DNA of 64,000 nucleotides from Acidobacteriota bacterium (GTDB lineage Bacteria > Acidobacteriota > Vicinamibacteria > Vicinamibacterales > CAVVIG01). The position numbers and the translations under genes are program-made. Below the pieces are notes generated by a model. It saw only the letters and a program-made list of their open reading frames with translations, was not told the origin of the DNA and ran no database searches. The stretch is from contig JACPZW010000085.1 in assembly GCA_016195265.1 (NCBI GenBank), positions 49,996 through 113,995 on the forward strand, written 5' to 3'. Positions 1-8,324 of the stretch are shown piece after piece (position 1 is the first letter of the stretch; every line of letters starts with the position of its first letter).

Positions 1-930
1 GTCGTGCTGCGGCGTCTCGATCAGCGTCAGGTGATCCGCGAACTCCACGAGCACGCTGTGATGCGACTGGCCGGCGAGGAACCACACGCCCTTCGCGATC
101 TCCTGCGCCGACACGACTGCGGGCGGCGGACCGGTGATCGGTGCGGCCGACGTCGCGGCTTGCGGCGCCGCCAGGTCACCCGCGTCGCCATCGACCAGCT
201 GCTTCGATACCGTGATGTCCGCCGTCGTCCAGCGATCCGTCTTCGTCGTGAGGTGCGCCGGCAGCTTCAGGCCGTTGACGTCCTGGTAGTCGGCGAAGGT
301 CGTCTCGATGGCGACGTCGCCCAGGTTGAGGTTGTCCGTCATCGACACGACGCGCGTCGGCAGTTTCGTGGCGATGTCGATCGCGAGCGTGAACTTGAGG
401 CCGTTGGCGAGCGCGGCGTCGACGATGCGCTCCTTGTCGTGGGTGCGGGGGTTGGAGAGGATCGTTGCCGCGTCCATCGCGGCGCGGACGATCGTGAGCG
501 GATGGTGATAGACATCCGCGCGCCGATCGTTGGCGGCGGCGTTCGCGACGCGCGTCGCCGTGCCGTTCGGCGCGACGTTGTAGCCGACGCTGCCGTCGAT
601 GCCGAGCACCTGCGCCTGCGGCGGCTGGCCCTGGAAGTACGTGAAGGTCGGCGTGCGCGTCTGCTCGATGCGCATCCGGCCGCCGGCGACGTCGATCGCG
701 CGCTTGTAGTGGGCGAGCGTGAACGCCTGCCCTGTTGCATCGGGCGTCATGTCCTGGCCGAGGTTGCCGTTGGTCCCGGTGCCTTCCATGACGATCGTCC
801 TGACGGCCTGCACGCGCACGCGTCCGCCGAGTGCGTCCGCGGCGTCGTTGACGATCTGCTGCTCGGGCGGCGCCTGCGCGCAGGCGCTAAGGGTCGCTGC
901 GGCGAAGATGGCGAGCCATGATGTCTTCAT
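1..930 (-). CDS. Metallo-beta-lactamase-fold lipoprotein, C-terminus cut by window edge
   Basis: The reading frame is open from an ATG at 930 to the window edge (310 codons seen). AGGAG lies 8 bases before the ATG. The N-terminus is a lipoprotein signal with lipobox LSAC (Cys17). Residues 20-270 form a domain of the outer-membrane or periplasmic LolA-like type that precedes the hydrolase domain in some family members (inference). From about residue 280 the sequence IAKGVWFLAGQSHHSVLVEF is the usual first strand region of MBL-fold hydrolases. The HxHxDH zinc motif would lie beyond the edge, so the activity cannot be checked. A fragment of a VPS10-like gene lies just upstream. Confidence 0.8.
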   Translation of the reverse strand, partial: MKTSWLAIFAAATLSACAQAPPEQQIVNDAADALGGRVRVQAVRTIVMEGTGTNGNLGQDMTPDATGQAFTLAHYKRAIDVAGGRMRIEQTRTPTFTYFQGQPPQAQVLGIDGSVGYNVAPNGTATRVANAAANDRRADVYHHPLTIVRAAMDAATILSNPRTHDKERIVDAALANGLKFTLAIDIATKLPTRVVSMTDNLNLGDVAIETTFADYQDVNGLKLPAHLTTKTDRWTTADITVSKQLVDGDAGDLAAPQAATSAAPITGPPPAVVSAQEIAKGVWFLAGQSHHSVLVEFADHLTLIETPQHD

Positions 931-945
931 ATGAACTCCTGCCAA

Positions 946-969
946 GGTCCGCCTGAAGGCGGACACTAC
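946..969 (-). repeat. REP-like palindrome, TGTCCGCC variant
   Basis: On the minus strand this reads GTAG, T, GTCCGCC, TTCA, GGCGGAC: a 7-bp perfect stem behind a GTAG tetranucleotide. The TAG of GTAG is the stop codon of the VPS10-like fragment that ends at 966. It is a sequence variant of the GGCGGGTCC-type REPs found throughout the window. Confidence 0.7.
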
Positions 970-1548
970 CGATCCGGTCTGAGCGGCGCAAGACCCGCGG
1001 CGCTCGCCGAGCGGTTGAACGCCGGCACGTCCTGATCCATGACGCGACTGAACTCCGTTCTGGCGGCCGAACGGTCGCAGTCGATCCCTTCCAACACCTC
1101 GAGCCGCGTGATGTCGTTCAGGATGAACAGCCCGCGGCCGTATGTCGAGATGACGACGTCGTGCGCGAGCTTCGGCACGACGATCCATGTGACCGGCGCC
1201 GCCGGCAGGCCGTCCTTGAACTGCGTCCAGCGCCCGCCATCGTCCAGCGAGTAGAAGAAGCCGTGACCCGTGCCCGCGAACAGCATGCCGCGGCGATTCG
1301 GATTCTCGGCGATCGACAGCGCGTAGGACAGCGGATGCCGTGCCGGCAGGCTCGCTGATCTTCCTCCACGTCTGCCCGAAGTCCATCGTCTTGTAGAGAA
1401 ATGGTTCGCGGTTGTCGACCAGATGGAAATCGATCGCGACGTACGCCGTGCCCGGATCGAAATGCGACGGCTCGATCTTTCGCACCGTCCCCCATGCCGG
1501 GAGGCCGGAAATGTTCTTCGTCACGTCGTTCCAGCGCCCGCCGCCGTT
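966..1548 (-). pseudogene. Fragment of VPS10/sortilin-like (BNR-repeat) secreted protein, frameshifted
   Basis: Minus-strand translation gives NGGGRWNDVTKNISGLPAWG, then FHLVDNREPFLYKTMDFGQTW, then in a second frame SLPARHPLSYALSIAENPNR, MLFAGTGHGFFYSLDDGGRW and ISTYGRGLFILNDITRLE. These are the Asp-box propeller and the GYGRGFWILDDI-like stretch of bacterial VPS10/sialidase-like exported proteins, which usually exceed 900 residues. The frame shifts by one base near 1355. The 5' end stops abruptly at about 1548, where NYN-domain sequence begins on the other strand, and the 3' end runs into a REP. It is therefore a double-truncated remnant. Confidence 0.7.
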
Positions 1549-1550
1549 AC

Positions 1551-1778
1551 GAGTTCCCCGCTTTAGCCCAAGCCGTCTGCGACGCTCATCACTGGGAGTT
1601 GAGCCAGACTCGTTTCTACACTGGTATTCCGGACAGTTCCGACAACCCATTCTGGAATCACTTCTGGGCTGGCAAGTTGCTCCATCTCAGCCGCCAGGGC
1701 GTCCACGTGTTCAGCCGTTCGCTTCGCTATCGCAACAAGACGGTCAAGCTGCCGGACGGCTCGATGTACGCTTTTCTC
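1551..1778 (+). pseudogene. Internal fragment of NYN-domain (LabA/DUF88-like) protein
   Basis: The plus frame encodes FPALAQAVCDAHHWELSQTR, FYTGIPDSSDNPFWNHFWAG and RSLRYRNKTVKLPDGSMYAF. I recognise this as the central part of bacterial NYN-domain proteins, a PIN-like RNase fold. The N-terminal VDGFNL motif and the C-terminal GIDVRIALD and SQDQDL motifs are absent. Upstream sequence is the antisense of the VPS10-like remnant, and the fragment ends exactly where a REP-like palindrome begins at 1779. It cannot encode an active enzyme. Confidence 0.65.
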
Positions 1779-1833
1779 ACGGTCCGACTGAAGTCGGACA
1801 CGAGGAAGCCGGGTCCAAAAGGACCCGGCCTAC
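1779..1833 (+). repeat. Two REP-like palindromes
   Basis: GTCCGACT/GAAGTCGGAC at about 1782-1799 is a variant palindrome. At 1808-1833 is GCCGGGTCC, AAAA, GGACCCGGC followed by CTAC, the inverse orientation of a GTAG-type REP. They sit between the NYN fragment and the 3' end of the TonB receptor gene. Confidence 0.75.
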
Positions 1834-1866
1834 TTCCTCACTTCCTCACATCCTCACATCCGATCG

Positions 1867-4782
1867 CTAGAAATTCACCGCCACCCCGACCCTCATGATC
1901 CGCGGCGACACGAATGCCTGTGGATACAGGTACGTGTTGCCCACGGCGTTGTTCAGCCCGGTGATCGTGTAGGCGTTCGTCAGATTGTAGATGTCAAACT
2001 GCGGGGCGATCCGGCGCTGGCCGAACTTGAAGGAACGGGAGAAGCGCAGGTCGACGAGCGTCACGTCCGGCAGCCGCTCGGCGCCTCGTTCGCTGAGCAG
2101 GACTGTCTGCGTGGACCGCGTCAGCGCGACGCCCGTTGCCGCCGCCGCTGCGCGGCTCACCGAGTACGTGGAGACGTAGGGGTACCCGTTGTTCGAGACC
2201 AGGCTTCCCGCGACGCTGATATCGTAGGGCAACACATAGCTGCCCGAGAGCCGGAACGCGACCTTCGAGTCGTTGCCGATGATCCCGTTCGAGTACGCCA
2301 CAAAGTTGGGATCGTTCAGGTCGCCGCCGGTCGTGCTCGAGATCGTGGCCGACTGGCCACCGGTACTGTTGATGCCTCCCGTGTTCTTGCCGAACGTCAG
2401 ACCCGTCACCATCTGCCATCGCTGCGAGAACCGCTTCGCCGCCGTGAACTCGACGCCCTGGTATTTGGTGTCGAGGTACGGCTGGTTGTCGATGACGCTG
2501 TTCTGTAGACCGTTGAACGCCGCCTGCAGGTTGTAGACGGTCACCGAGACCGGCTTGGGCGCGGCAATCGTTCCGCCGGGACCGTTCGGCACGGTGAAGG
2601 TGAACGGCGTGTACGCGGTCGACGGCACGAGCGTGTTCGTCGTGCCGATCTGATTGCGGTTCGTCCGGTAGTAATACATTACGCCGACGCGCATGTTGCG
2701 CACCACCTCGCGCTCGACGCCCGCCGTGACTTCATCGGAGTACGGCCAGCTCGGACCGTTCGCGCCGGCGTAGTGCACGCTGAGGCCGGGAAATCCGCTG
2801 CATTGGCTCTGCTGGATCTCGGTCACCTGCGCGACGCCGTCGCCGTTTGGGTCGGTCCAGGGACAGGTTTGCGACGTCGCGCTGAGCGGGTTCACGTTCG
2901 TCACGCGATCGATGCCGACCTGCAGGCCGTAGCGGCTGTAGCTCGCCTTGATCGCCGTGCGGCCGTCCTTGATGGGATCGAAGGACGCGCCGGTGCGCCA
3001 CACGGCGATGTTCTGGCTGATCGGCTGTGAGGCGTCGAATGCCTGCGGCCCGACGTACTGCCGCTGCCCGGCGGATTGCGCCGGGAGCATCCCGTTGTTG
3101 TGATCGAACCTGAAGCCGAGATTCAACGTCAGGCTGCCGCCGACCGACCACGCGTCCTGCACGAAGAATCCCGCGAGGTTTTCCTTGTTGATCGAATCGG
3201 TGGGCGTGTTGAATTCGCGCACCGACGTCGGTCGGCCGTTCGTGTAGAGCAGGTACATGTTGCCCTGGACTTCGTACCGGCTCTCGTACGACAGGCGCGC
3301 GTACTGCACGCCGGCCTTCAGCAGGTGATCGCCGCCGAGCCCCGTCGCGTTGTACGTCACCGTGTTGTCGAACTGCAGCCGGGAATTCGGTTGCTCTTCG
3401 TGGCGCGTCGCCGCGTTGTTGAACACGCCCAGCGTCGAATCCTCGACGCGAATGGCGGTCGCGGGCGTGTCCGGCTGATACATGTAGTTCGTCTGGCCGT
3501 CCATGTTGCTGAACGACGACTCGAACACAAGTCTGTTGCGAATACCCGTGTACTTCGCCTGCGTCGACGACGCGGGGTTGGTCTGCACGAGCGCGGCGAT
3601 GTCCGGGATGGTGTCGTTCGAATCGCGGCGGTGGCCGCGAATCTTGTTGTTCCAGTTGTACGAGAACGTCCATTTCTGATTGGCCGACGCCGAGAACACG
3701 GCCTTGCCCGAATAGTTCTTCAGCGTGTTGTCGTCGAGCGCTTGCGTCTTGTCGAGGTTCCTGGAGTTGACGAGCTTGTCCACGATCCAGTATCGGTACG
3801 AGCCGTTCACCCACAACCGATCCTTGAGCAGGGCGCCGCCGCCCGCGACATTGAAGTCGTACGTGGTCTTCGTTGGGTTGCCGGGGTACGGCTGCCCGTC
3901 GGTCCCGAGCTTCGGGAACACGCCCGCATCGATGCCGCTCTGCAGGTTGTCGCTCTCGAGGCAACCCGGCGTGGGCGCGGATGGCGTAAGGCAGCCGCTC
4001 GAGTACGAGTACCGCGCGTCGCCCTTCCACCGGTTGCCGGCGTCCTTGGTCACCATGTTGATCGACAAACCGCCGACCATCACTTCGGCCGGGATCGCCG
4101 ACGTCATGTAGTTCACTTCCTCGAACATCCCCTGGTCGTAGTACAGCATCGTCGCGCCGCCGCCGCCGCCGGGCCAGTTCACCACCGCGCCGTCGATGTT
4201 GTAGTTGACGTCGTTGGTGCTCGACCCATGCGACGACAGCGAGCTCTGCTGAATCGACTGCGTGCCGCCGACGTCGTACGTCGCCACTTGCACGCCGGGA
4301 ATGAGCTTCGCGACCGACCAGGGATCGCGGCCCGTCGGCACGCCCTCGAGAATCGCCTGCGTCATCACGGTCTGCTGCACATTCGACTTGATGTCGACGG
4401 TCGGCGATTCGCCGGTGACGATGATGGTCTCGCTGACGCTCCCCACCTCGAGCTTCTCGTTCAGCGTGACGACGAACGACGCGCTGACGAGGATGCCGGC
4501 GCGATCGACGGTCTTGAATCCCTGCAGCTCGATGCGGACCCGGTACGACCCGGGCGGGAGGCGATCGAACCGGTAACGGCCGCTGCCGTCACTGATCTGG
4601 GTCTGTGTGCCGCCGATCAAAGTGTCTCCCGACAACGACACCGTGACGCCCGGCAGAATCCCGCCGGAGCTGTCCGTGATGACGCCGGTGATCGACCCGC
4701 TTTGCAACTGCGCATGCGCGTCGACAGCCATCAGCGCAGACGACATCAGAGTCAGAAGCAGGAGCCGACGCACAGCCTTCAT
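1867..4782 (-). CDS. TonB-dependent receptor with carboxypeptidase-like regulatory domain
   Basis: An outer-membrane receptor of the oar-like type common in Acidobacteriota (971 residues from the start chosen). The signal peptide is MKAVRRLLLLTLMSSALMAV. A carboxypeptidase-regulatory-like beta-sandwich follows (about 27-105: SGSITGVITDSSGGILPGVTV), then a plug (about 120-240, VTGESPTVD) and a long beta-barrel ending in Phe, the usual outer-membrane sorting signal. I chose the ATG at 4782 because GCGAGG lies just before it. In-frame ATGs at 4788 and 4800 are possible. The frame stays open to 5313, but that extension overlaps the divergent RibD-like gene and is not credible. The substrate cannot be read from the sequence. 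Confidence 0.9.
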   Translation of the reverse strand: MKAVRRLLLLTLMSSALMAVDAHAQLQSGSITGVITDSSGGILPGVTVSLSGDTLIGGTQTQISDGSGRYRFDRLPPGSYRVRIELQGFKTVDRAGILVSASFVVTLNEKLEVGSVSETIIVTGESPTVDIKSNVQQTVMTQAILEGVPTGRDPWSVAKLIPGVQVATYDVGGTQSIQQSSLSSHGSSTNDVNYNIDGAVVNWPGGGGGATMLYYDQGMFEEVNYMTSAIPAEVMVGGLSINMVTKDAGNRWKGDARYSYSSGCLTPSAPTPGCLESDNLQSGIDAGVFPKLGTDGQPYPGNPTKTTYDFNVAGGGALLKDRLWVNGSYRYWIVDKLVNSRNLDKTQALDDNTLKNYSGKAVFSASANQKWTFSYNWNNKIRGHRRDSNDTIPDIAALVQTNPASSTQAKYTGIRNRLVFESSFSNMDGQTNYMYQPDTPATAIRVEDSTLGVFNNAATRHEEQPNSRLQFDNTVTYNATGLGGDHLLKAGVQYARLSYESRYEVQGNMYLLYTNGRPTSVREFNTPTDSINKENLAGFFVQDAWSVGGSLTLNLGFRFDHNNGMLPAQSAGQRQYVGPQAFDASQPISQNIAVWRTGASFDPIKDGRTAIKASYSRYGLQVGIDRVTNVNPLSATSQTCPWTDPNGDGVAQVTEIQQSQCSGFPGLSVHYAGANGPSWPYSDEVTAGVEREVVRNMRVGVMYYYRTNRNQIGTTNTLVPSTAYTPFTFTVPNGPGGTIAAPKPVSVTVYNLQAAFNGLQNSVIDNQPYLDTKYQGVEFTAAKRFSQRWQMVTGLTFGKNTGGINSTGGQSATISSTTGGDLNDPNFVAYSNGIIGNDSKVAFRLSGSYVLPYDISVAGSLVSNNGYPYVSTYSVSRAAAAATGVALTRSTQTVLLSERGAERLPDVTLVDLRFSRSFKFGQRRIAPQFDIYNLTNAYTITGLNNAVGNTYLYPQAFVSPRIMRVGVAVNF

Positions 4783-4858
4783 ACGCATCCTCGCTTTCAT
4801 GGGGCGGATCAATTGACTCTTCTTGCACCGGTTCGAACCGGGATAGCATACATGAGCG

Positions 4859-5737
4859 ATGAGGCCGGGAAGGGACGTAACTTCGCCTCGCGCGCAGTCC
4901 CCTGAGCGGGAGACGGAGGGCGCGTGGAGCCTGCTGCTCGCGGCCGCGCGCAGCGCCGAACACCTGGCCGAGGCCGAGGCCGTGCCGGCCGGCGATCCGG
5001 CGCGGTCAATCATCGATTTGTATCTGCCGATCTGCCAGGCGCGGACCGATCGGCCGGTGACGGTCGGACATCTCGGACAGAGCCTGGACGGCTTCATCGC
5101 CACGCACGCCGGCGAATCGCGCTTCGTCACCGGCGCGGAAAACATCCTGCATCTGCACCGCATGCGCGCACTGAGCGATGCGGTCGTCGTCGGCGCGGGG
5201 ACCGTTGCCGCCGACGATCCGCAGCTGACCACGCGTCTGGTCCCCGGCCCCAGCCCGCTGCGCGTCGTCCTCGACCCGACGCGGCGCCTCGAGCCGCGGC
5301 ACAAGGTGTTCACGGACGAATCCGTGGAAACCCTCTACGTCTGCTCGCGCGCGCTCGTCACGCCTGGAGAGAAGTGCTTCGGCCGCGCGACGATCGTCGG
5401 CGTCCAGAGCAACGCGGATGGTGTGGATCTGGTCGAGCTGCGCCGGCTGCTTCGCGATCGCGGGTGCGCGCGGATTTTCGTCGAGGGCGGCGGCGTGACC
5501 GTGTCCGCGTTCCTCGCGGCGGGCCTGCTCGATCGCCTGCACATCGCGATTGCGCCGCTGCTCATCGGCGACGGCCGGCCGGCGATCCGCATCCCGCCGC
5601 CCGCGGCGCTGAACGAATGCCATCGTCCGCGCTATCGCGTGTTCCGCATGGGCGGCGACGTGCTCTTCGATTGCGAGCTCACGCCGCGAGACGAAACGGC
5701 CGGCGACGCCCAGCCGGGCCTCACCCGGGTGATTTAG
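4859..5737 (+). CDS. RibD C-terminal (dihydrofolate reductase-like) reductase
   Basis: 292 residues. From about 62 the protein has the RibD-C/DHFR fold: VTVGHLGQSLDGFIATHAGE, then LHRMRALSDAVVVGAGTVAADDP and a C-terminal IFVEGGGVTVSAFLAAGLLD with the GG cofactor loop. Known relatives reduce ribosylamino-pyrimidines in riboflavin synthesis or pterin-like substrates with NADPH. The N-terminal 60 residues do not contain the zinc deaminase domain of full RibD. No other riboflavin gene is nearby. It converges on the glycosyltransferase/QueD-like/dehydrogenase operon, so a role in making or reducing a pteridine-like precursor is an inference. Confidence 0.8.
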   Translation: MRPGRDVTSPRAQSPERETEGAWSLLLAAARSAEHLAEAEAVPAGDPARSIIDLYLPICQARTDRPVTVGHLGQSLDGFIATHAGESRFVTGAENILHLHRMRALSDAVVVGAGTVAADDPQLTTRLVPGPSPLRVVLDPTRRLEPRHKVFTDESVETLYVCSRALVTPGEKCFGRATIVGVQSNADGVDLVELRRLLRDRGCARIFVEGGGVTVSAFLAAGLLDRLHIAIAPLLIGDGRPAIRIPPPAALNECHRPRYRVFRMGGDVLFDCELTPRDETAGDAQPGLTRVI

Positions 5738-5741
5738 ATCT

Positions 5742-5912
5742 GTAGGGCGGGTCCTTTTGGACCCGCCACAGTGTTCTAGATCTGTAGGGCGGGTCCTTTG
5801 GACCCGCCACAGCGCTCAGCCGGGTCCGAACCGCTTTCGCCACGGCTACAGCGGTCAAGAAGGACCCGGCCTACTCCCGCAGATCAGTAGGGCGGGTCCT
5901 TTCGGACCCGCC
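5742..5912 (+). repeat. Cluster of four GTAG-type REPs, one with a loop insertion
   Basis: Forward REPs lie at 5742-5767, 5784-5808 and 5887-5912 (GTAG, GGCGGGTCC arm, TTT(T) or TTTC loop, GGACCCGCC arm). An inverse REP at 5819-5874 has its arms GCCGGGTCC and GGACCCGGC separated by about 30 extra bases that themselves form a hairpin resembling the element at 43204-43229. The minus-strand glycosyltransferase gene ends inside this cluster: its stop codon is the TAG of the inverse REP at 5871-5873. Confidence 0.85.
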
Positions 5913-7874
5913 TGCCAGCCAAGCCGCCAGATCTTCATGACCGACGATCATCCGCGATCGTCCGGCCGCGACGTGTGCGAGGCGACGCGCACGCCAGTCC
6001 GCAATCACATCCGCGCGCGCGGGTTCGATCGCGACGGCGGCTCGCGCCCAGCCGTCGATCAACTGCTCCTGCAGGTCGCGCGATTCGGGCGTCAGTTCCC
6101 AATCGCTGCGCTCGCGCCGCACTTCATAGCCACGCTCGGTGAAACAGCGCCCCGCCGCACCCGCTGCGTCGGGCCCGAGCGCGGGCCCGAATCCCTTGTC
6201 GGTCCGCTGATGCCGGTTGACGAGATCGCGGACGAATTCATCGTCGCGTTCGGCCGGCGAGCACTCGATTCGGCCGTCGTACGTCAGTGAGAACAGGACG
6301 GCCGAGCGATTCGCGGCGCACTGCTCCGCCAGCGCGCGGAGCCAGGATTCGGAGACGAGGTCGAGCAGCGCAGACGCCGTCACCAGATGGCGACCCGCGA
6401 ACACGTCACCGAGGACCCTGAGATCGGCCGCGTGTGTCTTCGCCGACGGAACGCGCACGGACGCTCGCGCGAGCAGGCTCGGGTCATGGTCCACGAGCAG
6501 CCAGTCCTGCTCGGACGTTGGCAGTCGAGCGATCAGGTACCGCGCATTCGCGCCGGTGCCGGCGCCGAGATCGAGGATGCGCAGCGGCCGCGCCCGCGGC
6601 AGCCCGTCCGCGATCGCGCGCGTCAGCGCAGCGGACCGCGCCGCGGTGTCCGCTGGCTCACGCAGCGCCAGCCAGTCGGCGCTGAAGATGGCGTCGTGGC
6701 GGGTCCGCACGACCCGCCCTGCATCCGCAGTGTCCACGGACAGCGCGGCCGCCATCTTCTCCACCTGCTGATCCCACGTCGGAATTCGATCTCGCGCGAG
6801 CTGAGCGCCATGCGTCAATTGCGCGCGGAGGTTCGCGTCGGTCAGCACGCGTGTCAACGCGGACGCTAATGCGTCTGCATCGCCGGGCGGGACGAGAAGG
6901 CCCGCATCGCGACCGACGAGTTCTTCGATGCCGCCGGTCGGCGTGCTGATTACCGGCACGCCGTGCGCAAGCGCTTCGGCGACGACCATGCCGTAGCCCT
7001 CGTACAGCGTCGGCAGGACGAACAGGTCCGCGCGCGCGTACTCGGCGTCGAGCGCGGCGCCGGACATCTCGCCGGCGAATGTCACACGACCTTCGAGTCC
7101 GTCGGCGCGCACCTGCGCGCGCAGCCGCGCGGCCGTCGCCGGATCGCGATCGAGACCGCCGACGCACGTCAGCCGCCACGGAAGATCCCGCAGCATCGCG
7201 AGCGCGCGAAACAAAACGTCGTGACCTTTGCGCGGGGAGAGAGTCGCTACGCACAGCAGACGGAAGTTGGGCGGGTCCTTTGGATATGTAGGGCGGGTCC
7301 TTTTGGACCCGCCGGAGCGATCAGCCGGGTCCGAAAGGACCCGGCCTACTTGGTCCCGATCTACAGGCGGGTCCGAAAGGACCCGCTCTACTGGTCTATC
7401 CGTCCCTGGCTCCACGACGACGATGCGATCGGCGGGAACGTCGTACGCCGCGAGCATGGCCGCCGTCGCGCGACTGGTAACGATGACCTTCCGCGCGCAC
7501 GCGAGCGCGCGGCGCTCGCCCGCTTCGAGCGTCGCCGCCAGCGACGCGCTGATGCCGGTCTCGGCCGCAAGCGGATGATGGACGAGCGCGACGAATCGAA
7601 GCCGCCCGGCCTCGCGCTCGACCGCGGCCGGCATGGCGCCGAACGCCAGACCATCGACGAGGACGGTCGCGCCGTCCGCAATTTCGCTGAGGACGCGGGC
7701 GGCTCTGGCGAGCGCGGCCGGCGCCGGCGTGGGAAAGCTGCCGACGATCCCGCGGACCTCGACGGTCCATCCGCGATCGCGCAGCCCGGCGACGATCCGC
7801 CGGTCGTACGCGTAGCCGCCGGTCAGGGTCCGGAGATCGCCTGGAACGATTACGACGAGTGCGGCAGAGCCCAT
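5871..7874 (-). CDS. Family 4 glycosyltransferase fused to a SAM methyltransferase
   Basis: 667 residues. Residues 1-390 are a GT4 glycosyltransferase: N-terminal VIVPGDLRTLTGGYAYDRRI, the linker strand LLCVATLSPRKGHDVL, and the donor-binding region LFVLPTLYEGYGMVVAEALA ending in GVPVISTPTGGIEE. From about 430 a class I methyltransferase begins, with the SAM loop RILDLGAGTGANARYL. Residues about 161-202 are encoded by a REPIN (7269-7391) that is in frame in the inter-lobe region, and the last ten residues come from a further REP. The gene overlaps the QueD-like gene upstream by 25 bases, which suggests translational coupling. The sugar acceptor and methyl acceptor are unknown. Confidence 0.85.
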   Translation of the reverse strand: MGSAALVVIVPGDLRTLTGGYAYDRRIVAGLRDRGWTVEVRGIVGSFPTPAPAALARAARVLSEIADGATVLVDGLAFGAMPAAVEREAGRLRFVALVHHPLAAETGISASLAATLEAGERRALACARKVIVTSRATAAMLAAYDVPADRIVVVEPGTDRPVERVLSDPPVDRDQVGRVLSDPADRSGGSKRTRPTYPKDPPNFRLLCVATLSPRKGHDVLFRALAMLRDLPWRLTCVGGLDRDPATAARLRAQVRADGLEGRVTFAGEMSGAALDAEYARADLFVLPTLYEGYGMVVAEALAHGVPVISTPTGGIEELVGRDAGLLVPPGDADALASALTRVLTDANLRAQLTHGAQLARDRIPTWDQQVEKMAAALSVDTADAGRVVRTRHDAIFSADWLALREPADTAARSAALTRAIADGLPRARPLRILDLGAGTGANARYLIARLPTSEQDWLLVDHDPSLLARASVRVPSAKTHAADLRVLGDVFAGRHLVTASALLDLVSESWLRALAEQCAANRSAVLFSLTYDGRIECSPAERDDEFVRDLVNRHQRTDKGFGPALGPDAAGAAGRCFTERGYEVRRERSDWELTPESRDLQEQLIDGWARAAVAIEPARADVIADWRARRLAHVAAGRSRMIVGHEDLAAWLAGGSERTRPTDLRE
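7269..7391. repeat. REPIN cluster lying in frame inside the glycosyltransferase gene
   Basis: A partial REP (7269-7286) is followed by a full forward REP (7288-7313), an inverse REP ending in CTAC (7324-7349), and a third palindrome ending in CTAC (7365-7391). The 123 bases equal 41 codons, so the reading frame is kept. The encoded peptide is low-complexity and rich in Asp, Pro, Arg and Ser (VGRVLSDPADRSGG, SKRTRPTYP). Confidence 0.9.
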
Positions 7875-8284
7875 CGCAGGAACGCGTCGGTGATCCGGTC
7901 GTCGTAGGTGGCCGACGCGACGTGCGATTCGTGGAGCGTCACGCGCAGGCTTTCGATCGCGCTCGCCTGGCCGAGATCGCCGCGGCGGATCGCCGCCACC
8001 ATCCGGTCGAACACGACGCGCGCGAGAAACTCCGTCGTCGTGTTGTGGCCCTTGAACAGCGGATCCTCGTCGAGGTTGCGGCAGTTCAAGCCTGCGACAA
8101 TCGTCTTCAGCGCCCCGGCCGCGCGGCCGATGTCCACGACGATGCCGTCCGCGTCGACCTTCTGCCGGCGGAACTCGACGTCGACGATGAACGTGGCGCC
8201 GTGCAGCTTCTGCGCGGGACCGAAGACCTCGCCTTTGAAGCTGTGCGCCACCATGAAATGATCGCGAACCGTCACGCTGTACAT
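7850..8284 (-). CDS. QueD/PTPS-like T-fold protein lacking catalytic Cys and one zinc His
   Basis: 144 residues from the ATG at 8284; the frame opens further to 8320 but the extension is REP-like sequence. The fold matches 6-pyruvoyl-tetrahydropterin/6-carboxytetrahydropterin synthases: FMVAHSF (His14), LHGATF, VVDIG, NTTTEFLA (Glu85) and LHESH (Glu119). Compared with E. coli QueD (C-x3-HGH and LDHHYLN), the catalytic Cys is Ala24, the second His of HGH is Ala30, and the Asp-His pair becomes Asn-Cys (LNCRNLD). It probably binds a pterin-like ligand but cannot use the standard mechanism. It sits between the dehydrogenase and the glycosyltransferase-methyltransferase on the same strand. Confidence 0.82.
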   Translation of the reverse strand: MYSVTVRDHFMVAHSFKGEVFGPAQKLHGATFIVDVEFRRQKVDADGIVVDIGRAAGALKTIVAGLNCRNLDEDPLFKGHNTTTEFLARVVFDRMVAAIRRGDLGQASAIESLRVTLHESHVASATYDDRITDAFLRWALPHSS

Positions 8285-8295
8285 CGGAACACTCC

Positions 8296-8318
8296 GGGTC
8301 CGCTTGACGGCGGACACC
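8296..8318 (-). repeat. Degenerate REP-like palindrome
   Basis: GTCCGCTTGACGGCGGAC followed by ACCAC resembles the TGTCCGCC-type REP at 946-969, with the tetranucleotide changed to GTGG on the minus strand. It fills the gap between the dehydrogenase stop and the QueD-like start. Confidence 0.45.
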
Positions 8319-8324
8319 ACAGAT

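Noticed and set aside
3076..4905. 609-residue plus-strand reading frame opposite the TonB receptor
   Set aside because: It is Arg/Val-rich antisense sequence with no family motif; the minus-strand receptor has signal peptide, plug and barrel.
4783..5313. N-terminal extension of the TonB receptor frame
   Set aside because: It is antisense to the RibD-like gene, and the RBS and signal peptide mark a start at 4782.
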